NCBI RefSeq assembly: GCF_011074885.1
Contig: NC_054685.1
Location: forward strand, 434,001-498,000
DNA length: 64,000 bases
DNA from: Brettanomyces bruxellensis
Taxonomy: Eukaryota > Ascomycota > Pichiomycetes > Pichiales > Pichiaceae
Direction of reading: 5' to 3'
Shown: in pieces, positions 37,007 through 47,577 of the stretch
How the letters are laid out: every line of letters begins with the position of its first letter
How positions within the stretch are numbered: position 1 is the first letter of the stretch
Program-made: the position numbers and the translations under genes
Notes under the pieces: generated by a model
What the model saw: the letters and a program-made list of their open reading frames with translations, nothing else
Databases searched by the model: none
Told to the model about the DNA's origin: nothing

Positions 37007-38928
37007 ATTGCCACTTTGCAGTGTGATTGACCTCTGATTAGACTTGCTTTAGTGTAAATGACTTGTTAAACTGCAGTACACTTACTGGAGTGCAGAATTT
37101 TCATGGCGGTGCAAAATGAAGAAAAAGCGCGTACACAAAAAGCCAACATCCTTACACTACTTTGGATCATCAGTGATGACAGTCCGGAAATAAAATAAGA
37201 AAATGAATTAATTATAAAAGATGATAGTGATGACAGTCCGGAAATAAAAATAAGAAAATGAATTAATTATAAAAGATGATAGTCCCGTCTATAGTCTCAA
37301 ACTAATATCAGTCGTGGTTTTCTGATAAGACAACTTAGATATATTATCACTAAATTCCTTAGTTAGTTTGTTAGTTTCTTATCTTCAATAAACCTATTCA
37401 CATCACGTAGAAGTTTCAAAGTCACTGACAAGGACCATCTTTATATAGTCCTACGATTACTTTTACTTTTTACATTCACAAATAAGATTCTCTCTAATTT
37501 CTATTATCAGAACATTCTAGATGTCAGTTAGCGTCTTTCGACATGACACATAATCTTTAATATTGTTTGCCTTCGTTTGCCCTCAATACTAAAGTCGTAT
37601 CTATATCCTGCTAAACTAGTTACCAGAAGATTCTTTAGAAATCTCGAAATCCTTATTTGTAGCACAGCCTTAATTTAAGTTTTCTGAGCACAACTCTCAA
37701 CAATCAGTACCTGCTAGATCTGCATTTTAACTAGTATGGTCATAGTATGGGAGCAGTGGAAAGAAAAGCATCACTTCAACTTGTGTCAATTTGTTGTCTG
37801 GCTTTTATTTTTGAAAAAACTGGTTGAGAAATGGTTACACGATTTCCGAAATTTCGATTACTGATATCTCAGTGTTACCAGAATGGAAATAATATTTGCA
37901 CAGCCATGTTCACGGCCATAAGAAATAAACGGAAATATCAATATTACCAAACACAGATAATTTGAAAGACGATAATGTTTTGGTTGAGTCAGCCATATTT
38001 GAATCCAAAATTGTATTGCTGTTATTGCATTGTTATTGAAGAAAATGATTCGACTGTATGTGTAGCCACAATTATGTCCAACAAAGTTTGACTATACAAC
38101 ATGCACAAAACCATATTACACCAAATTATTCTATATATTGTGTGCTTGATTTTGTTGTATCAAGAACCTTACAGAAGAGAGTAAATGTGGAACAGTTCAC
38201 AACAGTTGCTGAAATGAGATACATTTTATACCCTAGCTTAAATCCAGGATCATAATTATTCAAGCTTGCAAAATTCTGTGTTTATCATTATAACCTTGCT
38301 AACCCTAAGAACATACCAATAATTGCATTAAAAAGGCATTTTAACAAGAATGCAGTATTGCAATACTTATAATTTGTTGCTTCCACGAGGATAACTTCTG
38401 TTGAAAAAATAGTTCAAGATTTTCAATATCCCTATACTTCGGGTGTTGGGAAACAGGGCCATGATACATTCAAAGGGGAAAACTATATTACAGAGTATTG
38501 TAAACATGCAAATACCTTCGTAATGTTCGTCCAAAGTAGAAACCTATCATTTCTTTTAATAGTTATTAATCATCATACTCAAGATCAGATTTCACAGGGT
38601 GTGGTTATCGATTCGAATCCAGCCTCGCGAAATGTTTTTCACTTCTACCTTTTTTTTCAGCAGTTATTCCGATTTACATGAATCTGAACAACTGCAAACA
38701 GTTTAGAAGTTGAAACTTGTCGCTTTTCTGATCATACAAGAATATTGAAAATTACATACTTCAAATCAGTACTAAGGTTAAGATATTTGATTCCAAAAAC
38801 AAAAACAAAAACAAAAACAGATAGAAAAAGTTCTATTGCTGAAAATAATATCAGTACTGTGTTTCATTCCTATTGACAACAAGCATCATTTTCCAACATC
38901 GGTAGCAATAATATAAATCTTTTGTCAA
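37007..38928. other. 1.9-kb divergent intergenic region (RRN7-TGS1)
   Basis: AT-rich. Holds the 54-bp duplication, an ATCTTTATATAGTC segment near 37438 that resembles one in the 16.2-kb repeat area (possible LTR relic), a degenerate B-box-like GATTCGAATCC near 38610, and an (AAAAAC)4 microsatellite near 38796-38819. No gene supported. Confidence 0.5.
37172..37280 (+). repeat. 54-bp tandem duplication
   Basis: Copies at 37172-37225 and 37226-37280, identical apart from one extra A in the second. It lies just upstream of RRN7, in its promoter side, about 170 bases before the ATG. A near-perfect match suggests a recent duplication. Confidence 0.9.
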
Positions 38929-39765
38929 ATGGAGGATTACAATTTAGATGATGACTTGGCAATTTTGAATAATGGATCGATGTTCCCACCCAAAATGAGA
39001 AAGTACTGGAGAAATAGGTATCGTATCTTTTCTAAGTATGATGAAGGAGTGATTATGACTAAAGAGCTCTGGTACAGTGTTACACCTGAAGACGTTTCTA
39101 GATTCATTGCGAAATTTCTCCGGAAGTCAATGAAGAATCCAAATAGTCGAATTCTCGATCTCTGTTGCGGAGGAGGAGGAGATACGATACAGTTTTTAAG
39201 ATTATTTTCGCACGTTTATGGCATAGATAACAAGCAAATACATTTGGACTGTACCTTGAATAACTCAAGTGTCTACCTTACTCCCAGTTATATAGAGAAG
39301 AGACTTAAATTATTAAGATGTGATTGGAGCTATTCAGTAGAAGCGGCAGAGTTTATTGCAAGCAAGAAAAAGATAAACGAGGAAATGAATCCAGAACTTA
39401 TCAATTGTATTAAGACAATCACCTATCTCATTGAGGAACATTTAGATATAGTTTACAGCTCTCCACCATGGGGTGGTCCTTCGTATTCGGACAATGGTAG
39501 TTTTAATCTTGATGATTTGCGGCCTTTCGGACTGGAGAAGTTCTTGAGGAGTATTCTGCCCATCTGCAATAACATCGCAGTGTTTTTACCGAGAAACTCA
39601 GATCTAGCTCAGCTAAAAAGCACAAGTATTGCTGTATTTGGGCCGAATTTCAAGCTTCGTGTGCTAAAGATTTCTACAAATGGACACTTGAAAGGTCTAC
39701 TGTGCTGCTGGGGTGATGCTTTCACAGGTATAGCTCTGCCAGATGCTGCTGGGGATAATTGCTAA
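38929..39765 (+). CDS. TGS1: Tgs1, trimethylguanosine synthase
   Basis: 278 residues (315 in S. cerevisiae). The lead-in FPPKMRKYWRNRYRIFSKYDEG and VTPEDVSRFIAKF match the family N-extension. The class I methyltransferase motif I is ILDLCCGGGGDTIQFL (about residues 74-89), then YGIDNKQIHLDCTLNN (SAM-binding acidic loop, motif II). The catalytic-site motif SSPPWGGPSY is at about 177-186, where the Trp stacks on the cap guanine. Tgs1 converts the m7G caps of snRNA, snoRNA and telomerase RNA to the m2,2,7G form in the nucleolus. The N-terminus is short, as in yeast. Confidence 0.95.
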   Translation: MEDYNLDDDLAILNNGSMFPPKMRKYWRNRYRIFSKYDEGVIMTKELWYSVTPEDVSRFIAKFLRKSMKNPNSRILDLCCGGGGDTIQFLRLFSHVYGIDNKQIHLDCTLNNSSVYLTPSYIEKRLKLLRCDWSYSVEAAEFIASKKKINEEMNPELINCIKTITYLIEEHLDIVYSSPPWGGPSYSDNGSFNLDDLRPFGLEKFLRSILPICNNIAVFLPRNSDLAQLKSTSIAVFGPNFKLRVLKISTNGHLKGLLCCWGDAFTGIALPDAAGDNC

Positions 39766-40855
39766 AGCAATCCTATCTTTTAACAGAATAGTAGAATCAG
39801 AATTTGTGATAACTTACAGAATGCTGAAGGATTATGGGTTCACAGTATTTTAGAATGGCTTGAATCAAACTTACGTGTGGAAGATATTGCCTCTATAATG
39901 GTTGTTTGATTTGTTATGTGATGGGCTTTGCTTTTATGTTGAGAGCTCTATTAACTAATATTAGGCTTTTATTAAGCCCACGGTAATATATTCATGCCGA
40001 GTTTGGAAATTTAGAGCTAGTTGATACATCTAGTATAGACAATTGACTTTGCACTCACATGCTATTAGACATATTATTAGACAATATAACTGGCCTAATA
40101 TTGATTATCTGGCATTACCATTATTGATAATGGCCTCGGTCTAACTTGGGCGAAACTTACACAAAAAATTAGCATCATACATTTGTGTAACATGTTTACT
40201 TTAACTACATATAATTTTTACTTAATAGATCCATATTTTAAAAAATGGCCTAATGCAGTAAAACCATTTTAGACTGCACTAAAACAGAAATACTACTATT
40301 CGGCGTTACATTGTAATGCCAAGTTTGGGCTATAGGATTTGACACAACAAAATAATTATTTTTTCTGGTAAGACTACTCAATTTGCTATAAACAGCTATA
40401 ACTTGCAAATGTGAAATTAAGCGCTTTTAATAGCACTTATCTTTCATATTAATTCAGCAGAAGTTTGGCAGTTTTTGAGTTAAAGTATAACTCCATCTGG
40501 AGATCATTATTGATAATTACTAATGACCAGGTTTGACAAGTTCATAAATATTATTCAATCTGTTGACAATAAGATTAATTTTATATACAACAAGATGAAA
40601 CCATGGATCTTATTTAAAAAACATAATAATTTGATGCAAATACAATTACAGCTTTGTTGGGATTTTCCATAACGAGTACACGATTATCTCAATGCAGAGA
40701 ACAGGAGCAAATGACATCCCTACACCTCTGTTGTGATTTTCTTTTTTTTTTCGAACTGATCAATGTTGTCTTTGTATCACAATACGATAAGTTAGGTCAA
40801 CAACTGCATATTTCATCGGGTATACTTTCCTTTACGGTTAACAAGTTTTGACAAA
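39766..40855. other. AT-rich intergenic region (TGS1-ADK2)
   Basis: 1.1 kb with no gene supported. GGCCTAATATTGATTATC is followed by imperfect inverted copies of TTATTGATAAT near 40096-40135. Nothing definite. Confidence 0.4.
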
Positions 40856-41542
40856 ATGCAATCCTTCAATCCAATCAGGATGGTGATGCTTGGCGCACCT
40901 GGAGCTGGAAAAGGAACACTTTCCAGAAGACTTCTTGCCAAAATAAGCCAACTTAGCTCAATTTCTACAGGTGATCTTTTACGTGCACAAATTGCTAAGA
41001 ATACGGACATAGGCAAAACAGCTTCCGGCTATATCAAAAGCGGAAAGCTTCTCCCGGACACGTTCATGGCAAATTTGCTAACGGCTGAACTATCAAAGAA
41101 AAATTGGCTTAACGAAAAAGCATCATTTCTTTTGGATGGCTTTCCAAGAACTGCTGGTCAAGCGGAGCAGCTCAGCAAAGCCTTGAACCCTCATAAAGCC
41201 AATATAAACTTAGTACTGGAGCTTGATGTTCCACCGGAAGTGATTTTAGATAGAATTGCAAATAGATGGATACATCCGGGATCAGGAAGAGTGTACAATT
41301 TAAGGTATAATCCACCAAAGGTGCCATTCAAGGATGATGTCACGGGAGAGCCTTTAGCAAAAAGAGCTGATGATAATCCAGAAACATTCAAAGTGAGGCT
41401 TTCGCAATATTTCGAGGAACTCAAGCCGATTAAGCAGTTTTATGCTAAAGAAGGTGTTTTGAGGACGTTATCTGGAGAGACTTCAGACATTATATTCCCT
41501 AAAATGCTTAAGCTAGTTGAAGATGAATTCGAAAGACATTAG
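40856..41542 (+). CDS. ADK2: Adk2, mitochondrial GTP:AMP phosphotransferase
   Basis: 228 residues (225 in S. cerevisiae). P-loop GAPGAGKGT at 13-21, the NMP-binding STGDLLR, the LLDGFPRT motif, and the LID segment HPGSGRVYNLRYNPPKVPF with DDVTGEPL. The LID lacks the four-Cys zinc site, as in mitochondrial AK3 types. YNLRYNPPK and SGETSDIIFPK are close to S. cerevisiae Adk2. The enzyme moves phosphate from GTP (or ITP) to AMP in the mitochondrial matrix. No cleavable presequence is obvious, as for yeast Adk2. Confidence 0.95.
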   Translation: MQSFNPIRMVMLGAPGAGKGTLSRRLLAKISQLSSISTGDLLRAQIAKNTDIGKTASGYIKSGKLLPDTFMANLLTAELSKKNWLNEKASFLLDGFPRTAGQAEQLSKALNPHKANINLVLELDVPPEVILDRIANRWIHPGSGRVYNLRYNPPKVPFKDDVTGEPLAKRADDNPETFKVRLSQYFEELKPIKQFYAKEGVLRTLSGETSDIIFPKMLKLVEDEFERH

Positions 41543-42287
41543 GAGTGTTAAGTTGCTTTGTTATAATGAACTGATGCATATATAGAATAGACTTAATGAT
41601 GGAATTTGGCGCTGGCATGCATGCCTTGTTTTGTTTTAATTATTTTGATCATTATTTTGCTTATTATTTCACTTTTTTCATCCATAATTTATTCCCTATT
41701 TATTTTCTCAATTTGAAATTCATTGAACAGAAAAGCTGCCAAGCCAACGCTTATTTCTGCATTTCTGAATAAAGTTTTACAATGAAATCCATGTACAGGT
41801 ATAAGGTCAGAATGAATAAAATGACAACAAAAAGCATGTCTTACAGATAATACGAGGGTCATGTTATTTAAATTTATTTTTGAAATATAAATATGTTGCC
41901 AACTTACATGAGAGGCTGATGATAAAACAAATAAATCCCGCAAGTGCAGCCAGTAGGGCTCCGAGCTATCTATTCATTCTATTTTTTTTTTTTTTTTTTA
42001 CTTTCCCCCAACATACATTTTCCTCCTCCTCGTTTTGCATAATTTTATTTTCATTATTATTTTTTTTAGTTCATTCCATAATTTAGTTCATTCCGCACAC
42101 TACCGCTAGTAGTGTCAGCTAGGATTTGAACAAGCATCAAACGCAAAACGCAGATAAATACAGATCATCGAGAAAGAACCAGGAAAGGAACAAAATTTAA
42201 CAAAGAAGGGAATTAGGCAAGAAAAAAATAGCCAGATCAAATCAAGGCGCAATCTCGGAAGTGTTCGGTTAGAGTAATAACAGCAGG
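41543..42287. other. Intergenic region upstream of the Zn2Cys6 gene
   Basis: 745 bases with a long T-tract at about 41982-42000, pyrimidine-rich to 42100, then an A-rich leader before the ATG at 42288. No gene supported. Confidence 0.4.
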
Positions 42288-44951
42288 ATGAAAAATACAG
42301 CAAGAAAGCATTCAATACAAAAGGAAGGAAAGCGAGCAAAAAGAGTGAGGTCATCGCATGCATGTCTGGTATGCAGGCAGCGGAAAGTGAAGTGCGATGC
42401 GATGGAAAGATACCCCGAAAAATGTACAAACTGTGTGCAGTTCAACATTCCTCGGTGTGAGATACTACAGCCCAGAAAAAGACAGAGCAAGAAACTCGAA
42501 AAGTTTCTAAGGGAGCATGATCTTTTTATAGGTTCGAAGGTGAAGCAGGAGCGGCTGGAAGACGCGGGTTCTCCTGAGAGCGGAAATATTACAGATGGCA
42601 AGTTTCAGCGGGAGGTAAAGGTGGAAAATTCACCAAATGAGCAAAATTCCAACATACTGCAATCAAAGCCGGAAATGGTGATGGAGGATCCACAGAAATT
42701 CGTCCCAGAGGTGAGTGCCATAGTGCTCAACCCGGATACAGTGTTGAAAAAGGTGCTTGGGTCGGATCCAACACCAGAATATGTCGGTTTGACCGGTCCG
42801 GCACCTATAATCGAACAGATACTTCAGGAATATCTGGACGTGAGGCGTAAAACGATGGGGCAGAGGCCGAGGCTTGATGCCACGGAGTATGAGCAGCTTG
42901 TGAGGCTAGGGTGCTTCACTTTGCCCCGGGAAGACCTCTGCCACAAATACATAGAGGTGTATTTTAGAATTCTCCACTGGCAGCAACCGGTGCTTGACAA
43001 ACGCAAGTTTCTTCACGATTACAAGAACCTCAGGGACCCGCCGAGCCTCCTTCTTTTGCAGGCCGTGCTCTTTGCAGGCTCGCGGTTTTACGAAGAGGAT
43101 GATTGGAGCAAAGAGCAGATTGCTCGCCAGGATAGGATCAGTTACGTGTTGCACAGAAGAGCCCAGTCGTTGTACTCGGCTCGTTTGGAGGCTTCTTCGC
43201 TTCCGATGCTCCAGGCATTGATAATTTTTGGCAACTACTGGGACTCGGACTTCATCTCTGCGAAGAACAGCACGTTCTGCTACTTGAAAGTGGCAGTTTG
43301 TACGGCATACTCGATCGGCATCCACAAGAACAAGATGGTGAGGCGCAATAGCAAGCTCTTGAAGCGCATCTGGTGGGCCTTGTTCATGAAGGACACGTTT
43401 TCGTCGTTTGCGTTTGGTCGGCCGTGGTCGATCGACCTCAATCAGTGCGACGTCGACCTGCTCACCGAGGACGACATGCTCGAGGAAAGGAGCACCGGAA
43501 AATCCGCCGTTAATTCCGGCGGAATCGACATGAGCGGCACACCGGACTCTTCATGGAGTGGCAGTAGTAACGATGGTGAATCTGCAACTGAAACCCATGT
43601 TCAGTCGTTGTACTTTGTGCACAGAGTTCGACTTGCGTGCGTAACAAGGCAGGTATCCGATATAATGCATGAGATGCACAAGCAGGCTTTGGCAGGCCAC
43701 TCTTCGGCTTCTCTGCTTGCAGAATGCAACAATTTGCTCACAGGGTGGCTCCAACAGCTTCCCAAGTGCCTCGAGTTCACGTTTGACGACAGCTGCGTCA
43801 ACAACTTCTACGCTGCATCTCTAGCACTAGAGTACTACTCGATCGTCTTGATCGTCTACAGGGGAAACATCGTCTACAAGTCCAAAGGTGGTGTTCTTGA
43901 CACGGGCAGATACGATCTGGAACACTATCCATCATGGAGTATAACTTTCAAGGCGGCGCATCTCATCACTTACCTTGGCCAGTACTTGGAGAAGCAGCAT
44001 TACTTGCAAATATACCACTGCTTTGTCGTGTACAGCATGGTTACCGCCGGAATTATGATGATCTGCCACCTGTACAACGAGGATAACAGCGTTTCCCAGG
44101 TTGCCGACACCGACATCCGGATTTGCCTCGATGTCATGAAGGCATCTTCGTCCAAATGGCCGATTTCCAGACTTGGCACTTTCTATCTTGACGCCATATA
44201 CCACAACAAGCGCTTGCAGTGCACTGTGATCCGAGATATCCTCGAGGCTGCCAACAAGAGCACCTTTGTTGGCAAAGTGGAGCCTCATCTTGTCATGTTG
44301 GACAGCTCTGTCAAGAATTTCAACGCCGCAGGAAACCTTGCTGCGAACGTTAGTGCACAGAGATCCACTTCATATACTTCATCTTCTGCAACAACGCACA
44401 GCCCTTCCCCGCAACAGGAAAACGGCAATCAGAAGTATTTGGCTTCAAGAGCTTCAACTCCTGGTGAGGAAATGCACCAGAAAATGGCCAATACTTCTGC
44501 AAAATCAATCATGTATGAGGATGGGGGTCCGTCTGCCTCGGAAATTCTAATGCCAACAATTCCTCAAAGGCCAACCGCCCGTGGATGGGATAGTGGCAAG
44601 GATGAAAGAAGAGCTTCCGACTACAGCTCGCTTGGAAAGCTTGCTGAGGCTGCATCTGCCATGAGTGCAAATACAAATATGAGCACAGAGCTAATTCCAC
44701 AGAAGCAGGCAGAAATTCGGCAGAATACAAACGGTAACGGCAACAATTCCGGGAGCCAGAACTCACTATTCTCGGCGATGAACTTTCCTGGTGTACGGAA
44801 TACATTCCCGGAGGTGGTTAAGGACAATTGGCGGCCGAAGTTTGACACTTCGTCGTTTCCAACTGACACATTCAACTTTGACAACTCCAGCAACATGATT
44901 GACGATTTCTTTGATTACTTAGGAGGAACCAACATCGGCCTGCTCGGATAG
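42288..44951 (+). CDS. Zn(II)2Cys6 transcription factor
   Basis: 887 residues. The binuclear zinc cluster spans Cys26, 29, 36, 46, 49 and 57 (CLVCRQRKVKC, then CTNCVQFNIPRC), preceded by a basic stretch and followed by RKRQSKKLEKF. A fungal-specific transcription factor domain lies at about 200-560 (YIEVYFRILHWQQPVLDKRKF, then RRNSKLLKRIWWALFMKDTF). The C-terminus is Asn/Ser-rich, with an acidic-aromatic end (FDNSSNMIDDFFDYLGG) that could activate transcription. The wide C-x9-C spacing and the hydrophobic NCVQFNIP resemble Ctf1/FarA-type lipid regulators, but I would not assign targets. GC content and C/G-ending codons rise in the middle of the gene. Confidence 0.9.
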   Translation: MKNTARKHSIQKEGKRAKRVRSSHACLVCRQRKVKCDAMERYPEKCTNCVQFNIPRCEILQPRKRQSKKLEKFLREHDLFIGSKVKQERLEDAGSPESGNITDGKFQREVKVENSPNEQNSNILQSKPEMVMEDPQKFVPEVSAIVLNPDTVLKKVLGSDPTPEYVGLTGPAPIIEQILQEYLDVRRKTMGQRPRLDATEYEQLVRLGCFTLPREDLCHKYIEVYFRILHWQQPVLDKRKFLHDYKNLRDPPSLLLLQAVLFAGSRFYEEDDWSKEQIARQDRISYVLHRRAQSLYSARLEASSLPMLQALIIFGNYWDSDFISAKNSTFCYLKVAVCTAYSIGIHKNKMVRRNSKLLKRIWWALFMKDTFSSFAFGRPWSIDLNQCDVDLLTEDDMLEERSTGKSAVNSGGIDMSGTPDSSWSGSSNDGESATETHVQSLYFVHRVRLACVTRQVSDIMHEMHKQALAGHSSASLLAECNNLLTGWLQQLPKCLEFTFDDSCVNNFYAASLALEYYSIVLIVYRGNIVYKSKGGVLDTGRYDLEHYPSWSITFKAAHLITYLGQYLEKQHYLQIYHCFVVYSMVTAGIMMICHLYNEDNSVSQVADTDIRICLDVMKASSSKWPISRLGTFYLDAIYHNKRLQCTVIRDILEAANKSTFVGKVEPHLVMLDSSVKNFNAAGNLAANVSAQRSTSYTSSSATTHSPSPQQENGNQKYLASRASTPGEEMHQKMANTSAKSIMYEDGGPSASEILMPTIPQRPTARGWDSGKDERRASDYSSLGKLAEAASAMSANTNMSTELIPQKQAEIRQNTNGNGNNSGSQNSLFSAMNFPGVRNTFPEVVKDNWRPKFDTSSFPTDTFNFDNSSNMIDDFFDYLGGTNIGLLG

Positions 44952-45269
44952 ACACGGATTTTTACTTTAACCTTAATTATTAATAATGTATTATAGTTTT
45001 CAGGGGTTTTTAATTTTAGTAAATGCTTTGGAAGCTGGCCCAGCTTTGTCTGGTCAATTTGCCCAGCGTGTATTTTCTGTACGAAAAAAAAAAAAAAAAA
45101 TAGTAATACCGAAAACAGCGTTATGACGGATTTGGAAATCTCCAATCTAAATTTCATATCGTATCTAAACATGAACTATGCTTTTTCCCCGATTTCTATA
45201 GCTGGTCATATTGCTAGATATTAACATATAGGTATTTTCATCACAACCTTAAATTAAACAATTCACAAG
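44952..45269. other. Intergenic region upstream of MDL1
   Basis: 318 bases with an A-tract at about 45084-45100. Nothing else seen. Confidence 0.35.
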
Positions 45270-47558
45270 ATGATACTATTACAGCAAAGATCGCTTTATC
45301 TTATCAACCCTTTTAAAGCCAATACAAACACACTTCTGAAATGCTTAGGCCCTCGCTATTATAACATACGGCAGTTTGGAATTGCGCATGATAAGAATCA
45401 AAAATCGTTCATTGGACAGACGATGACATTTACAAGACTAAGTAAGCAGACTATTTTGCACGGCAAATTTGGTCAGATTAGATTGATATCGACGACAAAT
45501 GTAAATGAACAGGGCAATGAGCACAATGATCCGTTTAATAGAAACGGTGATAAACAACCATCCAAGAATAGAAAAGACAAGAAAAGTAATCAAAATCCCA
45601 AAGATAAGAAGTCATTTTCAGAGATACTGGATCTATTAAGACTGACAAAACCAGAAATTCCAAAGTTTGCAATCGCAATGGTACTATTATGCATTTCTTC
45701 AGCGGTCAGCATGCTTTTCCCAACTATCATGGGAAAGATCATCGATACAGCAAATCCAGAAAAGACGGATGTGCCTGAAGGCGGCATTGAAAAGCAGACA
45801 AAGATATTTGGAATCCCAATGCCGTCGACAATTCACATTTTTTCCAAAGATGTTGCAACAAGTGTCTTTTACGGATCATTAGGAGTAATCTTTCTGATTG
45901 GTGCCGGAGCCAATTTCGGCCGAATTGTCTTGTTGCGGACGATCGGTGAGCGGATCATGATGAATATGAGAGTCAACATCTTGGGCAAGATTCTACTTCA
46001 GGATGCGAAATTTTGGGATTATCACAAGGCCGGTGATTTGATATCTCGATTAGTAAACGACTCGACTGTTGTTGCCAGGTCTGTTACACAGAATGTAAGC
46101 AATGGTATGCGGTCATTAATAAGTGGTTTTGTCGGTATGGGGATGATGATTGCCATTTCAGCTAAGCTTACGGCATACATGATGATTATTTTCCCAGTTT
46201 TGCTATTCATAGCGCTGGTATTCGGTCGTAGAGTGAAACGAGTTTCACGAGACATTCAGTCACAGTTAGGAAGCCTTACAAAGGTGTGTGAGGAGCAATT
46301 CAACTTTGTGAAGACAATCCAGAGTTTCAACAACGAGAAATACGAGGTTGGGAAGTTTAAGAAAGAGGTAAAGAAATTATACAACTTGTCGATATTTGAG
46401 GGAAAGTTAAATGGAGTCTTCTACGGGACAAACGGGTTTATTGGAAACACGTTTCTCTTATTTATGCTCACGTTGGGAACATACATGGTGAGACAGGGTG
46501 ATTTATCTCTTGGTGAGCTTTCTTCATATTTGATGTACACTACATACTCGGCAACAAGTGTGTACTCACTTTCGAACTTTTACTCAGAGCTAATGAAGGG
46601 AGTTGGTGCTTCGGGGCGAGTGTTTGAGCTTTTGAGATTGAAGCCCTCGATTGATCCCGAGGCAGGTCAAAATTTGAATGTTAACGGTGACATTATGCTA
46701 AAACACGTCCATTTCAAGTATCCAACAAGACCTCATGACGTGATCTTTCAGGATTTATCTCTCACAGTGAAAAAAGGGGATCACGTTTGTCTAGTTGGCC
46801 CAAGTGGTTGTGGAAAAAGTACAATTGCACAACTTCTTTTGAGATATTACTCAGCAGAGAGCGGATCTATCAGTGCAAACAAACATACATTAAACGATGT
46901 TAACATCAAATGTTACCGAGAACAGGTTGGAGTCGTTGATCAAGAACCTACGCTGTTTTCTGGAACGATCAGAGAGAACTTAGCTTACGGAAGAAAGGAT
47001 GTTTCAGACGAAGATATATGGAAAGTGTGCGATCTCGCTTATTGTAGCCACTTTATTCGGGAATTCCCAGAAGGATTGTATACGATTATTGGTTCAAAAG
47101 GTGCCCAATTAAGTGGAGGCCAGAAACAGCGTGTAGCTTTGGCAAGAGCCTTACTATTGGGTACAAAAATAGACGAGGATACGAAGCAGAAACTTATGGA
47201 TAGGGAAGGGTCAAGATTGTTTGATTCTGAAGGAAGAACGCTTCTCGGACCAAGCATTCTACTTTTGGATGAGGCAACATCAGCATTGGATGCACATTCT
47301 GAAGATGCAATCAAGAATACGTTAAATCTTCGCAGTGAGGCCAATTTGACCACAATATCGATTGCCCACAGGGTGAGCACGATTAAGATGAGCAATATTG
47401 TTGTTGTCCTGGATTCCAACGGTAATATTGTTGAGCAAGGTGGATACTATGAGCTTACATCCAAACCAGATAGTGAGCTTAATAAGCTTTTGCGCAAGGA
47501 TATGGAAAAAAGCAGCGTTGAAATTAAGGGGAAAAAGCAGAGTATAGAGGATTTATAG
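45270..47558 (+). CDS. MDL1: Mdl1, mitochondrial inner-membrane ABC half-transporter
   Basis: 762 residues (695 in S. cerevisiae). An N-terminal basic, Asn/Ser-rich region of about 120 residues serves as presequence plus linker. Six membrane helices lie at about 135-430. The nucleotide-binding domain has Walker A GPSGCGKST (about 510), signature LSGGQKQRVALARALL (about 615), Walker B ILLLDEA and the H-loop SIAHRVSTI. ELTSKPDSELNKLL at the end matches Mdl1 more than Mdl2. Mdl1 exports peptides made by the m-AAA protease from matrix to intermembrane space. Odd: about 30 residues (GTKIDEDTKQKLMDREGSRL and onward) are inserted between the signature helix and Walker B. The stop codon lies 19 bases from that of the convergent neighbour. 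Confidence 0.95.
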   Translation: MILLQQRSLYLINPFKANTNTLLKCLGPRYYNIRQFGIAHDKNQKSFIGQTMTFTRLSKQTILHGKFGQIRLISTTNVNEQGNEHNDPFNRNGDKQPSKNRKDKKSNQNPKDKKSFSEILDLLRLTKPEIPKFAIAMVLLCISSAVSMLFPTIMGKIIDTANPEKTDVPEGGIEKQTKIFGIPMPSTIHIFSKDVATSVFYGSLGVIFLIGAGANFGRIVLLRTIGERIMMNMRVNILGKILLQDAKFWDYHKAGDLISRLVNDSTVVARSVTQNVSNGMRSLISGFVGMGMMIAISAKLTAYMMIIFPVLLFIALVFGRRVKRVSRDIQSQLGSLTKVCEEQFNFVKTIQSFNNEKYEVGKFKKEVKKLYNLSIFEGKLNGVFYGTNGFIGNTFLLFMLTLGTYMVRQGDLSLGELSSYLMYTTYSATSVYSLSNFYSELMKGVGASGRVFELLRLKPSIDPEAGQNLNVNGDIMLKHVHFKYPTRPHDVIFQDLSLTVKKGDHVCLVGPSGCGKSTIAQLLLRYYSAESGSISANKHTLNDVNIKCYREQVGVVDQEPTLFSGTIRENLAYGRKDVSDEDIWKVCDLAYCSHFIREFPEGLYTIIGSKGAQLSGGQKQRVALARALLLGTKIDEDTKQKLMDREGSRLFDSEGRTLLGPSILLLDEATSALDAHSEDAIKNTLNLRSEANLTTISIAHRVSTIKMSNIVVVLDSNGNIVEQGGYYELTSKPDSELNKLLRKDMEKSSVEIKGKKQSIEDL

Positions 47559-47577
47559 AGTATGTTACACAGTGTAT

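Noticed and set aside
38595..38640. tRNA-like string GATTCGAATCCAGCC
   Set aside because: It resembles a B box, but the T stem does not pair next to the loop, and no acceptor, D or anticodon arms are found upstream.
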